Source: Martinezella lusitana
GTDB taxonomy: Bacteria > Pseudomonadota > Alphaproteobacteria > Rhizobiales > Rhizobiaceae
Direction of reading: 5' to 3'
Assembly: GCF_016901135.1 (NCBI RefSeq)
Contig: NZ_JAFEVL010000042.1
Coordinates: 124,001-188,000 of the forward strand
Length of the DNA: 64,000 bases
How positions within the stretch are numbered: the first letter of the stretch is position 1; the number at the start of each line of letters is the position of its first letter. The position numbers were made by a program, and so were the translations under genes. The notes beneath the pieces were generated by a model that was not told the origin of the DNA, did no database searches, and was given only the letters and a program-made list of their open reading frames with translations. Of this stretch, positions 17,148 through 27,537 are shown piece after piece.

Positions 17148-17920
17148 GTCATATCCTGGGTAGAAGCAATGGTGAGGGCGATGCCGTCGCGGCGGAACTG
17201 CTCGAGAATCGCGGCATCAGGAGCGCGATCGGTGATCACGGCGTCGAAATCGGCAAGATCGGCCATCACATGCAGAGCCGTATGCCCCATGCGTTGATGG
17301 CTGACGAGCAGGCAGGTCTTGGCGGCGGAAGCGATCATGGCCCGTTTCGTGCGCACGACATTATCGTCCATGTGGTAGGCAAGCCTGCCTGATATGGCTG
17401 GAGTCGAAAGGAATGCGATGTCAGCTCTCAGCCGCGACAGCGCCTCCTCGGTGACAACGCCCAGAAAGGCGTTGAATTTCGCGGAATAGATGCCGCCAAG
17501 CGCGATCAGCGTGATGCCGCTTTCGCTTTTCAGGCGGTCTATGATCGCGGCATTGTTGGTGATCAGCGTCAATGGCCGTTTCTGCAGCAACATCTCGCCG
17601 AGGACGGCCGCCATCGATCCGTCATTGACCATAACGGTCATGCCGGGCTCGACCAGATCGAGCGCGCAGCGCGCCATGTTGAGCTTTTCCTCGTGGCCCT
17701 GGCGCTCGCGGAAACGGAAATCGCTTTCGAACTGGGTGCCAGCATCGATCGTCGCACCACCGCGAACCTTGCGCAACACGCCGGCCTGCTCGAGATCATC
17801 GAGATCGCGATGAATGGTCATCTTGGACACGGTGAAGCGATCAGCCAGATCGTCGAGATCGACGGTCTTTTGCTCGACGAGCAGATTGATGATCGATTGC
17901 TGGCGCTCTTCCCGTTTCAC
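17144..17920 (-). CDS. DeoR-family transcriptional regulator of the ery operon
   Basis: 258 residues. The N-terminal HTH reads MKREERQQSIINLLVEQ, then VDLDDLADRFTVSKMTIHRDLDDLEQAGV and RKVRGGA, the DeoR signature. The C-terminal DeoRC sensor domain has ITLIALGGIYSAKFNAFLG and KTCLLVSHQRMG. Such repressors release DNA on binding a sugar phosphate. It is called eryR in some rhizobial work. It starts about 120 bases from the end of eryD, and that gap carries a 9-bp inverted repeat well suited to autoregulation. It heads the deoR-eryH-eryI unit. Confidence 0.85.
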   Translation of the reverse strand: MKREERQQSIINLLVEQKTVDLDDLADRFTVSKMTIHRDLDDLEQAGVLRKVRGGATIDAGTQFESDFRFRERQGHEEKLNMARCALDLVEPGMTVMVNDGSMAAVLGEMLLQKRPLTLITNNAAIIDRLKSESGITLIALGGIYSAKFNAFLGVVTEEALSRLRADIAFLSTPAISGRLAYHMDDNVVRTKRAMIASAAKTCLLVSHQRMGHTALHVMADLADFDAVITDRAPDAAILEQFRRDGIALTIASTQDMT

Positions 17921-17957
17921 CTTGCACTCCGGCGTTCACTCGGATGGAACCAAACAA

Positions 17958-18003
17958 AATATAACACTAAAATCTCACAATTCAACATTTCTTCTGTTAT
18001 ATT
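17958..18003. promoter_or_regulatory. Inverted repeat upstream of the deoR-type gene, likely operator
   Basis: AATATAACA (17958-17966) and TGTTATATT (17995-18003) form a perfect 9-bp inverted repeat in an AT-rich 120-base gap upstream of the regulator gene. The sequence is like DeoR/GlpR-type operators. The half-site TATAACA recurs upstream of the transporter operon (23872-23878). Confidence 0.5.
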
Positions 18004-18039
18004 GATGCGATCTTGTGTTTCGGTGGACGCGAGCCAGCC

Positions 18040-18978
18040 CTAATCCTTCAATAGCGCCTGCGCCGTCCTCTCATCGGTGATCAGACCGTAGAGACAGCGA
18101 CTCTTCAGAACCGCCCGAATGGCCTCGACCTTGGGCAGCCCGCCCGAAAGCGCCACCAGCCGCTCCTTCTTCGAACGCGGCAGCGATGCCGACAGCGTAC
18201 GCGCCGTCAACGTCGTCTCGAGGATATTGCCGTCCGCATCGAAGAAGTGACCGAGAATTTCGCCGACACCGCCGGCGGCCGTGACCTCCTTGATTTCGTG
18301 CGGCTCCACCATGCCCGAGAGCACGAGTTGTGCGTCGGTATCGACCGTGCCCAAGCCGACGAGCTTCAGCTCGGCGCCGTTTGCCAGGTCGAACACTTCC
18401 TTGACGCCGCGCTGCGCCAGCAGCACATCCCGATCCTCGCGCGTGTTGGCGAAAAACGGCACCGGCATCACATGTGCCTGCATGCCGGTCTTTTCGGCGA
18501 TGCGATGCATCACGTCATAGGGGTTGGCGGCATAGTTTCTGGTCAATCCACCGAGCAGCGAGACGAAGCGCAGATCCTTGGCGCTGACGCGAGACATGTG
18601 GTGAACCGCGGACGAGAGCGTGCGTCCATGGCCAAGGCCAATGACCTTGTTGTTGCCGCTCTCGATTTCACGCCGCAGGAAGCCAGCACCGGCCTGGCCC
18701 AGAGCGCGGAACGCGAACCCCTCCTCGCCGAGATCGGGGGTAACCTCGCAATATTGCAGGCCAAAGCGTGCCGCGAGCTTCGTTTCAAGCTCGACGCATT
18801 CGACGATGTCACCATCGATCGTCACTTTCACCACGCCATCGGCAACCGCCCGCGCGATCAGTCGATGCGCCTTGACCGAGGGCACGCCAAGACGCTTGGC
18901 CACCTCGGACTGCGTCAATCCTCCGGCATAGTGCAACCAGGCCGCCCGCACGGCCAGCGAAGCATCAGCATCCGTCAT
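18040..18978 (-). CDS. eryD: EryD, SorC/DeoR-superfamily regulator of erythritol catabolism
   Basis: 312 residues. The N-terminal HTH is YAGGLTQSEVAKRLGVPSVKAHRLIARA. A SorC-type sugar-binding domain follows, with GLGHGRTLSSAVHHM, FVSLLGGLTRNYAANPYDVMHRIAEKTG split over the phosphate-binding loop, VGLGTVDTDAQLV, and the ending VALSGGLPKVEAIRAVL. In Brucella, EryD represses the ery genes and erythritol relieves repression. Here it lies downstream of eryC, 126 bases away, in the same direction. Confidence 0.9.
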   Translation of the reverse strand: MTDADASLAVRAAWLHYAGGLTQSEVAKRLGVPSVKAHRLIARAVADGVVKVTIDGDIVECVELETKLAARFGLQYCEVTPDLGEEGFAFRALGQAGAGFLRREIESGNNKVIGLGHGRTLSSAVHHMSRVSAKDLRFVSLLGGLTRNYAANPYDVMHRIAEKTGMQAHVMPVPFFANTREDRDVLLAQRGVKEVFDLANGAELKLVGLGTVDTDAQLVLSGMVEPHEIKEVTAAGGVGEILGHFFDADGNILETTLTARTLSASLPRSKKERLVALSGGLPKVEAIRAVLKSRCLYGLITDERTAQALLKD

Positions 18979-19104
18979 CCACCGCTCCTCCTCTTTTCGT
19001 CACGCATATTGGTCCGCCTGTTCGTTTTCCGATCTCGATTTCACTTCTCCAACATCGCCTCGTGGCTGATTTGGCTGCAGAATCAAGACTCAGTGTTTCT
19101 GCGG

Positions 19105-20037
19105 CTAGATATGCAAGTCGCCAACGCCCGTGTCGATATGAGGTGCCCAGAAGGCGATACTTTCGGCAATCTGCGAGATAACCTGGCGATCGTTGGGTTC
19201 ACGCTCCTTGAACGACAGCTCCAGACAGATCTCGTTGTCCTTGGCACCGCCTTCTGAAAAAGCCTCAAGCAAGGGCACCGGCTGGATGCGGCCCTTGGCG
19301 TTGAACTCCGCAGTAAAGGGCCGGTGGCCGCCCTTGTCCATCAGGCTCTGCTTGATATGGATGATCGGAGAAACCTTGGGAACAGCGCGCGCCCAGGCAT
19401 AGGGATCATAGTCTTTGGGATTGGCCGACGTGACGTCGCCGTGATCGATATCGGCCATCATCCACATCGGCACGGCAAGCCGCGCCTTCGTCAAGCGGTC
19501 TTGCAGCGCAAGAGATGCCTCGATGGTCTCGCCGAATTCTCGGCCGATGCTCATCGGCTCCCAGAACACGTAGGAAAGACCTGCCGCGCGGGCATGCTCC
19601 GCGACCTCACCCCAGCAATCGATCGCGATCTTGATCAGCTCCTCGCGCCGGACCGGATCGTCGTAATCCTTGTAGGTGAAGATGGCGAATTGCGTGCCGA
19701 CGGAATGGCCGCCGAGATCGGCGGTGATATCGGCAAAGGTCTTGAACCAATCAACATAATAGCGCCGGACATCCTTATCCGGATGGCCAAAATGGTTGAG
19801 ACGGCCATAGGGACCCGTCATGCCCGAGGTGACGCGGACGCCGGTTCGCCTCAACGCGGTCTGCATATCGCGCGTCAGGCGGCGGATGACCGGGGCTTGC
19901 CAGCTCGGATTGATGAACTCATGCGTCAGCTGCAGATCGCGGATGCGTAGGTCACGCGCGACCGTTTCGATCAGGTCGGCCGGCTCCGCGAAACGGTTTA
20001 CCAGCGGGTTGGTATTGAGTGAAAGGGTCAAGGACAT
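19105..20037 (-). CDS. eryC: EryC, D-erythrulose-1-phosphate 3-epimerase
   Basis: 310 residues of the xylose-isomerase-like TIM barrel superfamily: the start MSLTLSLNTNPLVNRFAEP, VTSGMTGPYGRLNHFGHPD, GLSYVFWEPMSIGREFGE with an acidic metal ligand, and WMMADIDHGD. This layout matches EryC of Brucella and rhizobia, which inverts C3 of D-erythrulose 1-phosphate to give L-erythrulose 1-phosphate. It lies 31 bases after eryB, so co-transcription is nearly certain. Confidence 0.88.
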   Translation of the reverse strand: MSLTLSLNTNPLVNRFAEPADLIETVARDLRIRDLQLTHEFINPSWQAPVIRRLTRDMQTALRRTGVRVTSGMTGPYGRLNHFGHPDKDVRRYYVDWFKTFADITADLGGHSVGTQFAIFTYKDYDDPVRREELIKIAIDCWGEVAEHARAAGLSYVFWEPMSIGREFGETIEASLALQDRLTKARLAVPMWMMADIDHGDVTSANPKDYDPYAWARAVPKVSPIIHIKQSLMDKGGHRPFTAEFNAKGRIQPVPLLEAFSEGGAKDNEICLELSFKEREPNDRQVISQIAESIAFWAPHIDTGVGDLHI

Positions 20038-20068
20038 GGATATCGGTTCCCGGCAATGATCGAATGGT

Positions 20069-21580
20069 TCACGCGGCCAGCGCCAGTTCGGCGTCGAACC
20101 AGGCGGAGAAATCCGCCTTTTCCTCGGCCGTCATACGCAGCCCCTCCTTGGTGCGGCGCATGAGCACGTCTTCTGCCTTCTGCGCCCATTCCGAAGCCGC
20201 CAGATAGCGGGCCTCGGCCTCATAGAGATTGCCGCCGAAATGGCGTCCGAGCCCGGCAAGAGACGTGGCGCCCCCGACAATCTGCTTGGTGCGTGCGCCA
20301 TAGAGATGGCCGTAATGGTTCACGAGCGCGCGCGGCATCCAGGGATAGGCCGAACGCAGAGAATCGGAGAAGGCGACGTAATCAGCATTCGGGATATCGC
20401 CGCCCGGAAGCTTGGCATCACGCGTCCAGTCGCTGCCCATCTTCGGGAAGAACTTGGCAAGCTTTTGCATCGCGTGCTCCGAGAGCTTGCGGAACGTCGT
20501 GATCTTGCCGCCGAAGACGTTGAGAAGCGGCGCGCCGCCGGTCTCGTCGAGATCGAAGACGTAGTCGCGTGTTACGGCCGAAGGATTGCCCTTGCCGTCG
20601 TCGAACAGCGGCCGGACGCCGGAGAAGCTTTCGATCACATCGGAACGACGCAGCTTTTCCTTGAAATAGCGGTTCACGGCGGCGATCAGATAGTCGATTT
20701 CCGTCTCGTCGGCCTTCACCTCTTCCGGCTTGCCCTCGTAGGGAATGTCGGTCGTGCCGATCAGCGCCTTGTCGCCTTCGTAGGGGTTGATGAAGATCAC
20801 ACGCTTGTCGTGGTTCTGTACCAGATAGGCCTGCTGCCCGCTCCAGAATTTTGGCACGATGATATGGCTGCCCTTGACGAGGCGGACGCTGCGGCGGCTG
20901 TTGGAGCCGGCAACACGGTTGATGATGTCGTTGACCCATGGGCCTGATGCATTCACCAGAACCTTGGCGCGCACCGTGCGCACTTCGCCGGAGCGCTGGT
21001 CGCGCGTCTGCACGATCCAGCTGCCCTGATCGCGCCGGGCGCTGATGCAGGCCGTGCGCGTCAAGATCTGCGCGCCCTTGGAGGCGGCATCGAGCGCATT
21101 GAGGACGACAAGGCGGGCGTCATCAACCCAGCAGTCGGAATATTCGAACCCCTTGGTGTATTGGTCGAGGATCGGTGCGCCCTCGGGATCGCGATGCAGA
21201 TCGAGCGAGCGCGTGCCCGGCAGCTTCTTGCGGCCACCGAGATGGTCATAGAGGAAGAGACCGAGGCGGACGAGCCAGGCGGGACGATCCGTCGGGCTAT
21301 GCGGCAGCACGAAGCGCATCGGCCAGATGATATGGCTTGCCGAATTCAGGAGAACTTCGCGTTCGATCAGCGCTTCGCGCACCAAGCGAAACTCGTAATA
21401 TTCAAGATAGCGCAGGCCGCCATGCACCAGCTTGCCGGACCGCGAGGAGGTTCCCTCGGCCAGATCGCCTTTCTCGCACATCATCACCGATAGACCCCGG
21501 CCGGCTGCATCGCGGGCAATGCCGGCACCATTGATGCCGCCGCCGATCACAAAGAGATCCAGGATTTCGGGCTCAGTCAT
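20069..21580 (-). CDS. eryB: EryB, erythritol-phosphate dehydrogenase (GlpD-like flavoprotein)
   Basis: 503 residues of the FAD-dependent glycerol-3-phosphate dehydrogenase family. DLFVIGGGINGAGIARDAAG is the dinucleotide fold, followed by SSRSGKLVHGGLRYLE. LVNASGPWVNDI, LVKGSHIIVPK, NPYEGDKALIGTTDIPY and FGGKITTFRKLSE mark the substrate domain. In the ery pathway it oxidises D-erythritol 1-phosphate to D-erythrulose 1-phosphate, passing electrons to the quinone pool. It lies between eryA and eryC; a 73-base gap separates it from eryA. Confidence 0.92.
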   Translation of the reverse strand: MTEPEILDLFVIGGGINGAGIARDAAGRGLSVMMCEKGDLAEGTSSRSGKLVHGGLRYLEYYEFRLVREALIEREVLLNSASHIIWPMRFVLPHSPTDRPAWLVRLGLFLYDHLGGRKKLPGTRSLDLHRDPEGAPILDQYTKGFEYSDCWVDDARLVVLNALDAASKGAQILTRTACISARRDQGSWIVQTRDQRSGEVRTVRAKVLVNASGPWVNDIINRVAGSNSRRSVRLVKGSHIIVPKFWSGQQAYLVQNHDKRVIFINPYEGDKALIGTTDIPYEGKPEEVKADETEIDYLIAAVNRYFKEKLRRSDVIESFSGVRPLFDDGKGNPSAVTRDYVFDLDETGGAPLLNVFGGKITTFRKLSEHAMQKLAKFFPKMGSDWTRDAKLPGGDIPNADYVAFSDSLRSAYPWMPRALVNHYGHLYGARTKQIVGGATSLAGLGRHFGGNLYEAEARYLAASEWAQKAEDVLMRRTKEGLRMTAEEKADFSAWFDAELALAA

Positions 21581-21653
21581 ATCATGCTCCTTCGGATGCC
21601 TCGGGCATCATCAAATCAATCTTTGCGACAGTGCCGAATTGGCCACCTATCGG

Positions 21654-23204
21654 CTAATGCTCGGCGAGCTTGTCCCAGGCCGGTGCGATCGCCTCGCGCA
21701 CGTTCTTGTAGGCTGCAAACAGCCGGTCGAAGCGTTGGGCCTCCTCGGCATCCGGCGCCTCGGCTTGGCCGAGCAACGGCGTGACCCATTCGGCGATACA
21801 GCTGTCCATGTCCTGATAAGCGCCGATGGCAACCGCGGCCATCATCGCCACCCCGGCAGCCCCAGCCTCTTCGCGATCCGAAATCCGCACGGGCGCCTTG
21901 ACGGCGGCGGACAGGGAGCTGCGCAAAGCGCGCGAGCGGGCGGCACCACCCGTGATGCGCAGTTCCGACGGCATATCTCCCATGGCCGCATAGCAATCGC
22001 GCGTCGCCATGCCGAGCCCTTCGACCACGGCGCGCAGCATGTCGGCAAAACCATGACGCGTGGAAAGCCCTGTGAAGCCGGCGCGCGCATGCGCGTTGAC
22101 GAAGGGACCCCGTTCTCCCGCCTCCGAAATGTAGGGATGATAGAGAAGATTGGTCGGGCGGCTTTCGGCAAACCAGGCATCGATGCGTGGAATGAGATCC
22201 GAATAGGACACCTCGCGCCCGCCCTCGGACATCAGATCCGCCGCGATCCGCAGGATCCAGTCGATATTGATCGTCGCGCCCATATTGGTCTGAACCTGCG
22301 TGACGATACCGGGAATAGGCAGAGCAATGACGTAGCCCGTCCCCTCGTCATTGAGCTGGACGTCGGGCACAGCCTTCGCGCGCATGTGCACGCCCGTCGA
22401 TCCGATCGTCGAGCAGGCGGCATTCTGGCCGCCGGTGCGCACGCCGGCGCCGAGCGCAGTCATGACCATATCCACATATCCGAGACAGACCGGCGTTCCC
22501 GCGAGCAAGCCTGCGGCCTTGGCCGCTTCGGTGGTCAGGGGATGGCTGATTTCGGTGCCGTCGATGATCTCGGGCAGAAGCGAGCGGTGGCGGCCAAGGC
22601 CGAGCGCATCGATAACAACGGGATCGTACTGGCGGCTGCGAAAATTGCCGAAGGTGAAGCTTGCTTCCGACGGATCGGTCGCACGCACGCCGGTCAGGTT
22701 CAGATAGAGCCAGTCCTTGCAGTGCAGCGCCGTTTCGGCCCGATCGAGAAGCTCCGGCATGAAGCGGTCCATATGGGCGAGCTGCGCGCCCTGCTGGCAG
22801 GTATTGAGACCCGTGCCGGTCGCCTCGAAACGAGCGCGGTTCTCCGGCTGGGCGCTCAGTCGCGTAACCGTCGATGCAGCGCGGGCGTCGAGCCAGAGCC
22901 AGGCATCGTCAACCGGGGCGTTGCCGGCGCCGACAAGCCAGGTTCCATCCCCCTGCCCCGTAACAGCAATGGCAACCGCGCGGGAGGCGAGATCCGCCAC
23001 CTTATCGCCGAGGCCACGCAGCGCGCTGACGCAGTCCGACCACGTCTGGCTGAGCGACTGCGTGACCGAGCCGTCTTCGCCTGTCTCGTATCGATTTCGT
23101 GCCGACGCCGAAGCAATCTGCCGCCCGGACAATTCGAAGGCAACGGCCTTGAGAACGGAGGTTCCGGCATCGATCCCGATAATGATCCCGTCGCTCCTAG
23201 GCAT
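21654..23204 (-). CDS. eryA: EryA, erythritol kinase
   Basis: 516 residues from the ATG at 23204 (GGAG ten bases upstream), close to the length I recall for Brucella EryA; the 18-residue longer frame lacks support. FGGY family: IIIGIDAGTSVLKAVAFE is the first phosphate loop and WLWLDARAASTV the sugar site. CSTIGSTGVHM, LRITGGAARSRALRSSL and EEAGAAGVAMMAAVA form the nucleotide side. It makes D-erythritol 1-phosphate. It is the first gene of the leftward catabolic operon, facing the importer operon across a 950-base divergent region. Confidence 0.92.
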   Translation of the reverse strand: MPRSDGIIIGIDAGTSVLKAVAFELSGRQIASASARNRYETGEDGSVTQSLSQTWSDCVSALRGLGDKVADLASRAVAIAVTGQGDGTWLVGAGNAPVDDAWLWLDARAASTVTRLSAQPENRARFEATGTGLNTCQQGAQLAHMDRFMPELLDRAETALHCKDWLYLNLTGVRATDPSEASFTFGNFRSRQYDPVVIDALGLGRHRSLLPEIIDGTEISHPLTTEAAKAAGLLAGTPVCLGYVDMVMTALGAGVRTGGQNAACSTIGSTGVHMRAKAVPDVQLNDEGTGYVIALPIPGIVTQVQTNMGATINIDWILRIAADLMSEGGREVSYSDLIPRIDAWFAESRPTNLLYHPYISEAGERGPFVNAHARAGFTGLSTRHGFADMLRAVVEGLGMATRDCYAAMGDMPSELRITGGAARSRALRSSLSAAVKAPVRISDREEAGAAGVAMMAAVAIGAYQDMDSCIAEWVTPLLGQAEAPDAEEAQRFDRLFAAYKNVREAIAPAWDKLAEH

Positions 23205-23474
23205 TGCGCGCCGGCTCCGCCACAACCTGCCCCCCGACTGGGACGTTCGCATCGACAAAAAGCACGTTCATTCCTCCCCGATCGACCCAGAGCTTGAGTG
23301 TTCGCTCCAAGCCGCTTGTACCACGGCTATTTTCAGCACCGAAAATTCGGCGGCCAAGCGGACTATCCCGGACCAAGACAACGACGCCCACCAAGAGAGC
23401 CTCACTCTCGAATCCACATCAATCACACCGCTCGAGCATCGTGCAACAACGGCAGTTTACAAGACAGCCGCGTT

Positions 23475-23494
23475 ATACCACAGAGATACCACAG
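23475..23494. repeat. Tandem ATACCACAG repeats upstream of eryA, operator candidate
   Basis: ATACCACAG occurs at 23475-23483 and again at 23486-23494, one helical turn apart (11 bases), about 270 bases upstream of eryA next to an AT-rich stretch. Same-face repeats fit binding of a regulator such as EryD. This is inferred from position only. Confidence 0.4.
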
Positions 23495-23853
23495 TTGCCG
23501 TAATATTTTTCTAGCATTGTAATTTTTTTCATATAAAATGGATGTTGTCAATTCCCCAGTTGCGCCGAGGAGGGCTTACGAAAGTGAGCTGGGGGAGAGC
23601 AATGCGAGGAGCGCCCATCCCCGAACGAAGCAGTCATCGCAAGAAGCGGGGCATGATTCCCATTCACGCAGCCGTGAGTAATACTTATATTTATCAAAGA
23701 TTTGTGATGAGATTCACGCAGAAGGCGCCTTAAATACCGGCGATTCCGCATGGCTGCCAAAGCAATTTATCAAATGGAAGCTGCGAGTTATTCGAAGCAC
23801 GGAACACCAGCGTCTGCAATGATGGTCGGCTCGCTGAGCACAGCAGATGGCAG

Positions 23854-23881
23854 TTGACACGCTCAGAAATTTATAACATAT
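23854..23881 (+). promoter_or_regulatory. Promoter candidate for the erythritol importer operon
   Basis: TTGACA (23854-23859) is followed after 16 bases by ACATAT (23876-23881), a fair sigma-70 type pair, with TATAACA (23872-23878) overlapping it. That half-site is shared with the inverted repeat in front of the deoR-type gene. The leader to the first importer gene would be about 270 bases. Confidence 0.4.
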
Positions 23882-24157
23882 GATTTGCAGTTATTAACAC
23901 ACTTCTATCACAATTATTACGGAAACGAGATGATTGTGGGTTCCATTGGGCGACTGGAGGAGACAGGCGCCCGCATGCTGAGGAGGCTCCTGATGTTGAA
24001 TTTCCCTTCCGGTGACGGCCTGTACCGAAACCGAGCGGAGCGTTTGCGTGCCCGATGTGGTGGGCCGGGCCTTCGCTAGATCGTTGCCACGATCGCAGTG
24101 CCTTTCTCTTCTTTCTTCATCAGGCAATCCGGCTGATATGCCGAAGGTCGTTTGAAC

Positions 24158-24810
24158 ATGAATACGCAGACTCAATACGCAACCGCCAAGCCAACCGGCT
24201 CCAAGCTCAAGATCGTGGCGGGCATCGCCGCCGTCGTGATCGTGATCGGCGCCATTGCCGCCGATACCAAGGTGGTCAAGATCGGCTCCGCCCATGACGT
24301 GCGCGAGCAAGCCTTCTCGCCGGAAGCCTATGGCGCCCAGGAGTTTCCGAAGGTTCTGGCGGATGTCCAACAGCGAGCCGTCGACGCGGTAACGCTCGGC
24401 AATGCCGTTCTGGCCGACAAGAAGGCCGCCGGCACGAAATATGGTGTCGCCACCAGCACCGGCCCCGTGCTTCCCGTCTCGCTGTCAGGCACATTTGGCG
24501 ACCGCAAGGCCAACCTCAATGACTTCAAGGTCGACGGCCTGCCTGACGGTATCACCGTTCGAGTACAGACCGGTCCGGCGATCAACGGCACCGATCTTCG
24601 CGATGCGACGGGCAAGATCCAATTCGGCCAGTTCACCAACCAGATCGAATATCAGGATGCCGGCTCTGCCATCAACAACGAGATGAAGAAGGCAACCCTC
24701 GGCAGCCTCGATCCTGAGAAGCTGACGGGCAAGACGGCAACGGTTGTCGGCGTGTTCAAGCTCATCAATCCCAAGAACTGGCTGGTCACCCCCGTGAAGG
24801 TCGAACTGAA

Positions 24811-24814
<4 letters not shown>
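24158..24814 (+). CDS. DUF2291 protein coupled to the erythritol importer
   Basis: 218 residues from the ATG at 24158. One N-terminal membrane anchor (SKLKIVAGIAAVVIVIGAIA) leads to a periplasmic domain with DTKVVKIGSAHDVREQAFSP, VSLSGTFGDRKANLND and GVFKLINPKNWLVTPVKVELK. This matches DUF2291, found next to ribose-type (CUT2) importers in alphaproteobacteria; its role is unknown. Its stop overlaps the ATG of the ATPase gene (ATGA), so translation is coupled, which argues for a part in transporter assembly or substrate delivery. Confidence 0.75.
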
Positions 24815-26355
<1,541 letters not shown>

Positions 26356-26377
26356 CCGCATTCATGGAGCACTGATT

Positions 26378-27430
26378 ATGTCAGTCACGAACATCACTGA
26401 AAAGAAACCCATTTCGAACGGACAGCGGCGGAATTTCAATCTCGTGCGGTTGATCCTGGAAGGGCGCGCCTTCTTCGCGCTGATCGTCATCATCGCGGTC
26501 TTCTCCTTCCTGTCGCCCTATTACTTCTCGCTCAGCAACTTCCTGACCATGGCCTCGCATGTCGCTATCTTCGGCATCCTTGCCATCGGCATGCTGCTGG
26601 TCATCCTCAATGGCGGCATCGATCTGTCGGTCGGCTCCACGCTCGGCCTTGCCGGCTGTATCGCTGGCTTCCTGATGCAGGGCGTCACCCTTTCGAGCTT
26701 CGGCGTCATTCTCTATCCGCCGGTCTGGGCCGTCGTCATCTTGACCTGCGCGCTCGGCGCCGTCGTCGGCGCCGTCAACGGCGTGCTCATCGCTTACCTG
26801 AAAGTTCCGGCATTCGTCGCCTCGCTCGGCGTCCTTTATGTTGCGCGCGGCATCGCATTGCTGATGACCAACGGCCTCACCTACAACAATCTCGGCGGTC
26901 GGCCGGAGCTCGGCAATACCGGCTTCGACTGGCTTGGCTTCAATCGTCTCGCCGGTGTCCCGATCGGTGTCATCGTGCTCGCCGCGCTTGCGATCATCTG
27001 CGGCATCGTTCTCAGCCGCACCGCCTTCGGCCGCTGGCTCTATGCCTCGGGCGGCAACGAGCGCGCCGCCGATCTTTCTGGTGTCCCGGTCAAGCAAGTC
27101 AAGATCCTCGTCTACGTGTTTTCCGGCGTCTGCGCTGCGATTGCCGGCCTGGTGCTGTCCTCGCAGCTGACATCGGCCGGCCCGACCGCCGGTACCACCT
27201 ATGAACTGACCGCGATTGCCGCTGTCGTCATCGGCGGCGCGGCGCTGACAGGTGGTCGCGGCACGGTGCGCGGCACGATGCTCGGCGCCTTCGTCATCGG
27301 CTTCCTTTCGGACGGCTTGGTGATCATCGGGGTCTCGGCCTACTGGCAGACCGTCTTTACCGGCGCAGTCATCGTGCTCGCCGTGCTCATGAACAGCATC
27401 CAATACGGACGTCGGGCCAAATCCGGCTGA
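26378..27430 (+). CDS. eryF: Erythritol ABC importer, permease (RbsC type)
   Basis: 350 residues and eight to ten membrane helices. BPD_transp_2 landmarks: LVILNGGIDLSVGSTLGLAG early, LKVPAFVASLGVLYVARG in the middle, and FGRWLYASGGNERAADLSGV, the cytoplasmic loop that contacts the ATPase. ELTAIAAVVIGGAALTGGRG follows. A homodimer would form the membrane channel. It starts 22 bases after the ATPase gene. Confidence 0.88.
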   Translation: MSVTNITEKKPISNGQRRNFNLVRLILEGRAFFALIVIIAVFSFLSPYYFSLSNFLTMASHVAIFGILAIGMLLVILNGGIDLSVGSTLGLAGCIAGFLMQGVTLSSFGVILYPPVWAVVILTCALGAVVGAVNGVLIAYLKVPAFVASLGVLYVARGIALLMTNGLTYNNLGGRPELGNTGFDWLGFNRLAGVPIGVIVLAALAIICGIVLSRTAFGRWLYASGGNERAADLSGVPVKQVKILVYVFSGVCAAIAGLVLSSQLTSAGPTAGTTYELTAIAAVVIGGAALTGGRGTVRGTMLGAFVIGFLSDGLVIIGVSAYWQTVFTGAVIVLAVLMNSIQYGRRAKSG

Positions 27431-27537
27431 CGCACCGCGACCCATCTTGTCCCCAATCGGTGGGAGGAACCATCGATCGGAGAAAGCACCGCCGGTTCGC
27501 CGGTAACATCTGAGCTCATCAAAAGGGAGAGAGACTA

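Larger units (their letters stand above)
23205..24157. other. Long divergent regulatory region between eryA and the importer operon
   Basis: About 950 bases without a credible gene, unusually long for a divergent promoter. The eryA side (23460-23560) is AT-rich and holds tandem ATACCACAG repeats; the importer side (23850-23900) holds a TTGACA promoter candidate and TATAACA motifs. The middle (23560-23760) is a mixed-composition block with no recognised content, possibly inserted DNA. Confidence 0.5.

Noticed and set aside
21432..23297. 621-codon open frame on the plus strand opposite eryA/eryB
   Set aside because: It is the mirror of GC-rich codon use in two well-defined genes; the translation has no domain features.
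26381..27445. 354-codon frame opposite the importer permease
   Set aside because: Composition is extremely Asp/Glu/Arg-rich and low-complexity, as expected for the antisense of a membrane protein gene.
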